A DNA stretch of 64,000 nucleotides from Odontocerum albicorne (taxonomy: Eukaryota; Arthropoda; Insecta; Trichoptera; Odontoceridae), in the NCBI GenBank assembly GCA_949825065.1, contig OX463848.1:28649549-28713548 (forward strand), read 5' to 3'. The notes beneath the pieces are model-generated. The model ran no database searches. It was not told the DNA's origin and saw nothing but the letters and a program-made list of their open reading frames with translations. Position numbers and translations under genes: made by a program. Below are positions 57,651 to 64,000 of the stretch, piece after piece. Every line of letters begins with the position of its first letter. Position 1 is the stretch's first letter.

Positions 57651-58929
57651 CCATGACATAACGAGTTATCTGATAAGTGTCTGTTACTGGATGTTAATCA
57701 ACCATATAGGCCGTAAAAAAGCAATATCATACACGTATTCAAAACCCCCCAGCACCTCCACAGTCCCATTAGGTGCAAACTTTTGTGGTGTTTGAAGGTA
57801 AGAGTATGTTATGCCTTCTATGAATTTTTGAGAAGATTCATGAGAAAGATAAAAATAAAGGGAGCAAAGACAAAGCTCTGTCGGCAAATCCTGAAGTACT
57901 TTGACTACTGACTGTACTTCTAAAAAATATATTCGGAATATTTTCGATATCGTATTTCAGAAACTTGTTTCAAATCCATTTTTTCATATATTAATTTGCG
58001 AAGAATCATGGTGATTACGTCTTCTGAAGGTTTTGTTTTTTAATACAGAAGGCGTACATTTTATACTGAAATTCCTGCTGAAATATATCTTATAAATTTT
58101 AAGAAGCTATTTACGATTTTATCCCAACATTTTTATGAACCCGCAAATAAATAAAACATTTGCAATATTGAATTAACAATACTTTTAGACTTTTACATTT
58201 GGTAAATTGATTTTATTCTTTGAAGAAAGTTTCCCTTTCTCTTCATTTTTTTCGTTGATGTTTTATGGACTTTTTATGTTTTGTTTTGATATAAACAGGT
58301 TCATATGCTTTTTTATATTCCAGTGATCGTCTCCAGATAAAACTTCTCGCTTGAAAGCAACAAAATATATTCATGTACTTATAAATTTTCTTTGTCCCTT
58401 TCTTCCATCAACTTTTTTATTGGAAGGAACGTTTCTCTTTCCGTTTTTATAAAAGTTGTGAAATCAAGTCGAGTCGTGTCATTGTTGAAGACGTTAATAC
58501 CACCTTTCCCTCTACATAAATCAACTTATGCCAGAAAGTTTTCAGCGTCCCTTAAGAAAAAGTCTTAAACATTGGCGTAACTATGTTGCATCTATCCGCG
58601 AGTGATTTTGAAAGCGCGCAACTTTTTTTTTTTTTTTCTAGATAACTAGAGTAGGGATCTATAGATATGAAAAAAAACAGTGTTGTTGGGGTTTTGGGTA
58701 TATTTATGTTGTATATTCATACACATATGCGCAGTATTTAAGATAGTTAATTATTTTATTTGAATTATTTTAATATTGTCGATTATTTTACGAAACATTA
58801 TTACGGCATGAATAATTTATATATTTTATTTCTGAAATAATACGAATATGTGCTTAAATAGCTAACAAATTAATTTGTTTACTTACTTATTGACTATTGA
58901 AAATTTTTAAATTGTTTTTTTATACTTAT
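57651..58929. other. no gene seen
   Basis: Frames of 61-67 codons at 57610-57887 on either strand lack motifs. T-rich runs near 58623-58640. Confidence 0.45.
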
Positions 58930-59010
58930 GTGTTTCCCTAATGATGAAGTGAGTTATACCTTTATATAAAATGGAATAAACAGTGTTGGAATAAACAAAT
59001 AAAAGATTTT
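58930..59010 (+). mobile_element. Penelope-like tail, degenerate copy
   Basis: CCTAATGATGAAGTGAGTTA and AAAATGGAATAAACAGTGTT correspond to the ends of the tail at 52530-52605. The GAAAC core is lost. Confidence 0.45.
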
Positions 59011-59575
59011 TTAATTACTTTTATTTGTCCTGTTATTTTTCTTATTTTAATGTTAACGTAACGAGCGCATATACTATACATATTGAAAAAAAAAATGCAA
59101 TTTGAATGATTTCATAAAAACTTTAAAAAAAATATATGTAAAGGCAATTATGAAATTTAGAATGAAGCTACCATAAAAATATGTGATGGACCATTTTGTT
59201 CCGAAACATCATTAGCTTTGTCAGTCACACAGAAAACAGTTTGTCAGTCACACAGAAAACTACAAAATTAATCATTCACTATTTCAAAGTATTTATTGTA
59301 ACCCCAACGTTGTCATTTTTTTGTGATCTTTGAGCCCGCAAATTAACTGTGATTCTCTTGATATAGTTAAAAATGTGTATATTATTAACAAATCTGTGTG
59401 TTGCTTACTTAAATACGATTTTAAATATATGCCTTTAAAGAGAAAAAAAATATAATAAAAAATAAAATTTATCGTAATAAATACGTAAAGTTATTACCAA
59501 AGGCAGCTGATGAGCCATACTTTATAAAAATAAATAAACAGAAGTATTTGTAATAAATTTTCGTTGTATGCAGGA
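59011..59575. other. no gene seen
   Basis: A 22-bp unit with GTCAGTCACACAGAAAAC is duplicated at 59220-59262. Confidence 0.5.
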
Positions 59576-59579
59576 TTAC

Positions 59580-59756
59580 TTGGTGGGTTTAATGCCTTGT
59601 GGCAGTATCTTCCAGCCAACCACAAATATTTTAAGTTGATTTAAGTAAAAACTAGACTGAAATCCTATTTTTTTAATCTGGGTTCTAACGGGAATCGAAC
59701 CCACAACCTCCGGTCTGGGAGACAAGCGTCTTGCCTACTAAGCCATGGAGATCGTC
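59580..59756 (-). mobile_element. SINE-A, copy with complete head
   Basis: Minus strand from 59756: GACGATCTCCATGGCTTAGT, B box GGTTCGATTCCCG, body AGGATTTCAGTCTAG, tail TGGTTGGCTGGAAGATACTG and GCATTAAACCCACCAAGTAA. Same layout as 47041-47221. The minus-strand LINE-C fragment ends immediately beside the head. Confidence 0.8.
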
Positions 59757-59759
59757 GAA

Positions 59760-59948
59760 GTATGAAATGACATGAATACCAGAACGCCCTTTTTCAACAG
59801 AACATTTCCACAGGTTTCGGTTTTTGCGCCACTCCTCCCAATGCAGAATATCTAGGTTCAATTTAAATACCGCTATTCTGCATGTGTCCTTAAATCTAAA
59901 CTTAAAGCGTCCCTGATTCCTTTTGATGTTTGCGACTTCACCATACAA
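59760..59948 (-). pseudogene. LINE-C C-terminal fragment
   Basis: The frame reads VANIKRNQGRFKFRFKDTCR, then LNLDILHWEEWRKNRNLW and KCSVEKG. The G-R-x-x-x-R-x-KDTC, W-E-x-x-x-x-x-R-x-x-W order is the end of a LINE polymerase ORF. The frame then runs on into the SINE-A head. Truncated on both sides. Confidence 0.6.
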
Positions 59949-61485
59949 TACGTTTTTGTCTTTTTATCCTTATTTCTGTATAGCAGAACTACGGTAGACT
60001 TTTAATATCGACGGTCGTCATTACACTAAACATATAGTAAATCCACTATTCACCTGACCTTTGCAGAAGATAATGCGGTGTTTGGGTAGATAGTTTGAAT
60101 ACTTATCCTTAGTAAAGATAATAATCAAAGAAAATATCTGTTGCCGAATAAAAACTGCGTCGGAGTTTTCTGAATCAGTCATCTTCGAGTCCTCATCCAA
60201 TGTTATTATTTTGTTGTAAAATTATATTATCAACTCAAACGTCACAGGAAGCATTTCCGGGAACAAAAGTCTGGTGGATAGTACGAGTACACTAGTATTT
60301 TTTTTATTCAAGACCTGAGATTAATGTTACATTCGGACTTCATTCCATCTGAATCAATTTAGTGGCGCTTATGAGATTCTTATTTATAATGAAATTTAAA
60401 CAGCGGAATAAAATTAATTGTATTAATATTATTTATTTGGGTTAACAGTCAGCAGTTTGCGTTAACTTGCATCGCATAATCGACAAGATTAACGAAACAG
60501 GCTCGTTGTTAATATCTTTTAAGACCTGAAAATTTCTCGTTACACCACTTGTCCGAAGCATAGCAGGATTCAAGAATTATTTATATCAAATCGTTGTTTG
60601 AACTCCGTGCGAATCGTCCCAAGTTCTCGATAGACTCCATATTCTTATTTTGTTTCGATTCAAACGCTCTCGCTTGCAAAGTTCTTGGACAAACATTTGC
60701 TCATAGCTACGTGACCTCAAGAGAACGGAGGGGATTCCCCTCGCGGTCATTTGTCATACGGATGACCCAATTCTTCGTCTCGAAGTTCATTTTTCTTTGA
60801 AGTAAAAAGTCTTGAGCAGTTTTTTTTTCTGCACAAATGTTACGGTCCATGCATTTGTCATAGCTGAGACATATTGAAACTTTCAGAACGAGTTTACATA
60901 CTTGACTGTTTATTTATCAAACAAATTTTATAGACATTTCGGAGATCATTATTATTATTTTTTTTTTTTACTTTACCATCAGTTATTATATAATTATAAT
61001 ACCACCATTGCGATATTCAGAAATAAATATCAATTTACAATAAAAAATACAATTTCGAAAGAATGCTTTTGAATCAACATTAATATTTATATATTGAATG
61101 ATAATATCCACAAAGTTTTAGTTTCAATTCCCTACGAAACCAAAAAAAAGATCTTTGTTTCACGTAAATTCTGTTAAGTTTTTTCTCATACAACACAGGT
61201 GTAGTATAATTTTTACTTTGTTTTTATCATCAAATTTTCTAAAATAAAAAAAAACAGAACAAGCACAAATACTTAAATATTCCTTAATCTGTAGTCGAGA
61301 AATCATCTTAGAGACATTTAAAGTGGGAGATCGTCACAACATTATTTTCCAACAATTTACAAGGATCTTAATTCGGCACAACAGTGTTTCCTTTAGTTGT
61401 TGCTAATTTTAGTTGCGATTAGCTACAACTAACATTCAAATATCGTATTAGCTACAACTAACATTCAAATACGCTTTCGTTATGT
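59949..61485. other. no gene recognised
   Basis: 60590-60800 is GC-richer and open for 68 codons on the plus strand (60594-60800) with no known motif. A 30-bp duplication (TTAGCTACAACTAACATTCA) lies at 61418-61472. Confidence 0.4.
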
Positions 61486-61675
61486 ATATACAACCTGGCG
61501 GATTTATCGCAATGTGGTAAATCTTTCAATCAACCATAAATTGGTTACAGAGGTCGTAAGTAAAAATCAGACTGGAACCCTTTTTAAGAAAAAAAAAAAT
61601 GGGTACCAACGGGAATCGAACATGCAACATCCAGACTAGAAGACAAGTGTTTTACCAATTAGGCAACATTTGTAA
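61486..61675 (-). mobile_element. SINE-A, copy
   Basis: Minus strand: head with TTGCCTAATTGGTAAAACAC, B box TGTTCGATTCCCG, body GGGTTCCAGTCTGATTTTTA, tail TATGGTTGATTGAAAGATTT and GCGATAAATCCGCCAGGTTG. The tail is the closest in the window to that of the LINE at 17145 (AATAAGCCCGCCAGATTG). Confidence 0.8.
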
Positions 61676-62747
61676 TCTGCAATATATTTGTTATTTGTAA
61701 AATATATTTTTTAAGTTTGGTTAAGGCATTACCATCTTATGTTTCGAGTTGATATTTTAATTTGTTAATTTGTTGGTTGGTTAATACTTATTTATTCATT
61801 AATTTCATATATCATTAAAATTTATTTATTTTAAACAATTTATTCCAATCAATCATTTTTTCATATTTAGTTTTGATATAATTAAAAAAAAATCTTTGTC
61901 TTAAATACAGTTAGTGAAAATAATATTTGAAGAAAGGTAATAAAAATTTAATTAAAAATGAGTTTTATTTTTAAAGTTACGTATATATAATATAATATTT
62001 AATATGAGAATGTAATATTTTGAGATGAAAAAGTCTTCTTTAATTTTTTTCTTGAATACAGAAAACGAGACATTTTTAATCTTTCATATGTCGTAACAAC
62101 ACATGTGTCGTTATATTAATACTCGATATTTTTTCGTAAGAAATTATTTATATGATATATTCTCATTAAAAATCAAAGCTTCAAAACACACTTAAAATTT
62201 AAAATATTAAAAAAAATGCATCTTTTGGTTCCTTCATTATAGCTTATAAGTCGAAAATATATATTGAAAAACTGGAAACGTCATAAATATAAAAAATATA
62301 AATGAATATGGGCTTAGTACAAAAACACCTGTTTTGTAAAATTAAATATCTCATTTTTGTTCTCTAATTGCCTTGTTAAGAGTATACAGCATATGACAAG
62401 CAACAAATAAGCTAGTACTATTCTTTATTCCGTCTAAACGCCAAAGTAGAAAACGAAAGAAATCTCTTGTACATTGTCGGATTCTCCCTTCACAATTTAT
62501 GTCACTTCAAACGTCTTCCTTAATGGTTTCCAGGATGAAAGAATTTAAACGATCGCGACTCGTGAATCCCTCATGAAGCAATTTTTCACCCTGCTCAAAT
62601 TGGAAAATCATCGTCTCATAACTTTTATGAAACATCGTCCAAACTTGTCCTCGCCACTTCACGCTGACATTGTTGTCTTAAAAAATAATTTTACATTTTT
62701 TTATTCTTTGGCCTATGTTGTGTTATACGATACACATATTTAATTAA
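61676..62747. other. no gene seen
   Basis: AT-rich. Confidence 0.5.
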
Positions 62748-63258
62748 TTAATTAAATAAATTTACAGTACAACAGTATTTTAACAAATGCACATAAAACA
62801 AATACTAAAAATTATTGACAAAATTACAAGCTTTTACGAGTATCGTTGACTAACATGTATGGTAAATACAAAAAATTAATTAAATAAATTTACAGTACAA
62901 CAGTATTTTAACAAATGCACATAAAACAAATACTAAAAATTATTGACAAAATTACAAGCTTTTACGAGTATCGTTGACTAACATGTATGGTAGATACAAA
63001 AAATTAATTAAATAAATTTACAGTACAACAGTATTTTAACAAATGCACATAAAACAAATACTAAAAATTATTGACAAAATTACAAGCTTTTACGAGTATC
63101 GTTGACTAACATGTATGGTAGATACAAAAAATTAATTAAATAAATTTACAGTACAACAGTATTTTAACAAATGCACATAAAACAAATACTAAAAATTATT
63201 GACAAAATTACAAGCTTTTACGAGTATCGTTGACTAACATGTATGGTAGATACAAAAA
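62748..63258. repeat. 128-bp tandem repeat, four units
   Basis: Four head-to-tail units of 128 bp, with ACAGTACAACAGTATTTTAA starting at about 62764, 62892, 63020 and 63148. The units are near identical (one A/G difference in GGTARATACAAAA), so the expansion is recent. No coding content. Confidence 0.97.
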
Positions 63259-63530
63259 AGCAGTAGTAATTATTACCAAGTACCTAATTGTTTCAAATAA
63301 ATTTATTTTAATATGTATATTTAAATTCATTGTATATGTGCACTCGTATATTACAAAATATTACCAAAATTATTTAAACCATTATGACATAAATATGAGG
63401 ATTATTTCATTGTATTTTTAGGGTTAATTCGAAATAATGAGTAAATGATTTTTACTGCCAAAGAAAGAACTTAGTTTTTTTAACAGACCCAGTTCGAAAA
63501 AAATATTAGTAGTTCAAAATATGAATAGTT
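63259..63530. other. no gene seen
   Basis: AT-rich. Confidence 0.5.
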
Positions 63531-63534
63531 AAAT

Positions 63535-63769
63535 CTTATATATTATTTATAGTTAAGGCATTAACTTTCTGAAGGTTTAATGGCATTGTAATTTGTTTTA
63601 TTAAACACTGTTTATTCCACTTTATGTAACGGTATAACCCTACCGGTTTCAAGGTTTTCACCTCATCATTTCTGTGCTACCCTGATAATGAGGTGAACAC
63701 CTTGAAACCGATAGGGGTATACCGTTACACAAAGTGGAATAAACAGTGTCTAATAAAACAAATTACAAT
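63535..63769. mobile_element. Penelope-like tail, second fold-back pair
   Basis: 63585-63769 is an inverted repeat with arms of about 90 bp, each a copy of the 52520-52625 tail. The plus-strand arm has CTGATAA, so the core G is lost. The minus-strand arm is cut at ATGATGA but keeps GAAACCGGTA. The left extension (63535-63585, TATAGTTAAGGCATTAAC) is the complement of the right extension of the first fold-back (22975-23025). The two therefore derive from one composite unit, inserted in opposite orientations. Confidence 0.65.
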
Positions 63770-64000
63770 AATTAAATATTGTTAATAATTTGAGGTATTA
63801 TTAATTTGTAAGAAATAAAATTGTCGAAGGTAAAAAAAACAAATACTTTCAGATTTCCAATATATTTTTAAGAAATGATCATGTTTTTAATGGTTTAGTC
63901 TTGCAAGTTTTATAAAATATAATATCATTTGATAATAGCAAATAATTTTCCAAACTGCTTCTTAGTTTTATGACAATACACTTTCTACTTTGAATAAGAT
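63770..64000. other. no gene seen
   Basis: AT-rich to the window end. Confidence 0.5.

Overview
This window reads as arthropod, most likely insect, nuclear DNA: AT-rich, dense in decayed retroelements, and without operons, bacterial signals or any intact host gene that I can recognise. The assignment rests on the transposon content (CR1/L2-like, RTE-like and R1-like LINEs, Penelope-like elements, tRNA-derived SINEs, hAT and TTAA-flanked MITEs). I cannot name a species. There is a 200-base assembly gap at 10284-10483. Almost every open frame here is a transposon fragment, a translated minisatellite or chance.

Layout. 1-4540 is mostly anonymous, with one 290-bp tandem duplication. 4545-9981 is richer in GC and appears to be one minus-strand, gag-only retroelement: a zinc-knuckle Gag-like ORF (9184-9981), then a long non-coding part built from tandem arrays, nine of whose units can fold into a GC-rich hairpin. 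10780-12380 holds AT-rich direct duplications ending in a LINE-like tail with (GATA)n. 13240-18340 carries LINE and SINE remnants, including a 5'-truncated CR1/L2-like LINE whose 3' tail is shared with a SINE family found seven times. 22530-26600 is built from an RTE-like LINE (called LINE-A here). Its C-terminal coding sequence has expanded into about 33 copies of a 51-bp unit, next to a fold-back Penelope tail. 28491-29336 is a nine-copy 94-bp satellite grown out of another dispersed repeat. 30045-31020 and 34600-36320 are more LINE fragments. 36496-36621 is the one stretch that looks like a host exon. 38300-45530 holds further LINEs, a 688-bp TTAA MITE, a perfect-looking fold-back and two minisatellites. 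45905-54050 holds SINEs and LINEs of several clades plus a Penelope endonuclease C-terminus with a hammerhead-like motif downstream. 54378-56322 has a G-rich quadruplex candidate and a hAT MITE with an 8-bp target duplication. The remainder holds SINEs, a four-copy 128-bp array and a second Penelope fold-back.

How parts relate. The SINE (SINE-A) ends in the same sequence as the CR1/L2-like LINE, the usual arrangement by which a SINE borrows a LINE's reverse transcriptase. The Penelope tails share a CTGANGA...GAAAC signature that fits the hammerhead ribozyme core already known from this element class. Several satellites were seeded inside dispersed repeats, so the window records repeated conversion of transposon sequence into tandem arrays.

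Limits. All family names come from reading translated motifs by eye. Clade labels (RTE-like, CR1/L2-like, R1-like) are approximate, and boundaries of decayed copies are good to tens of bases.
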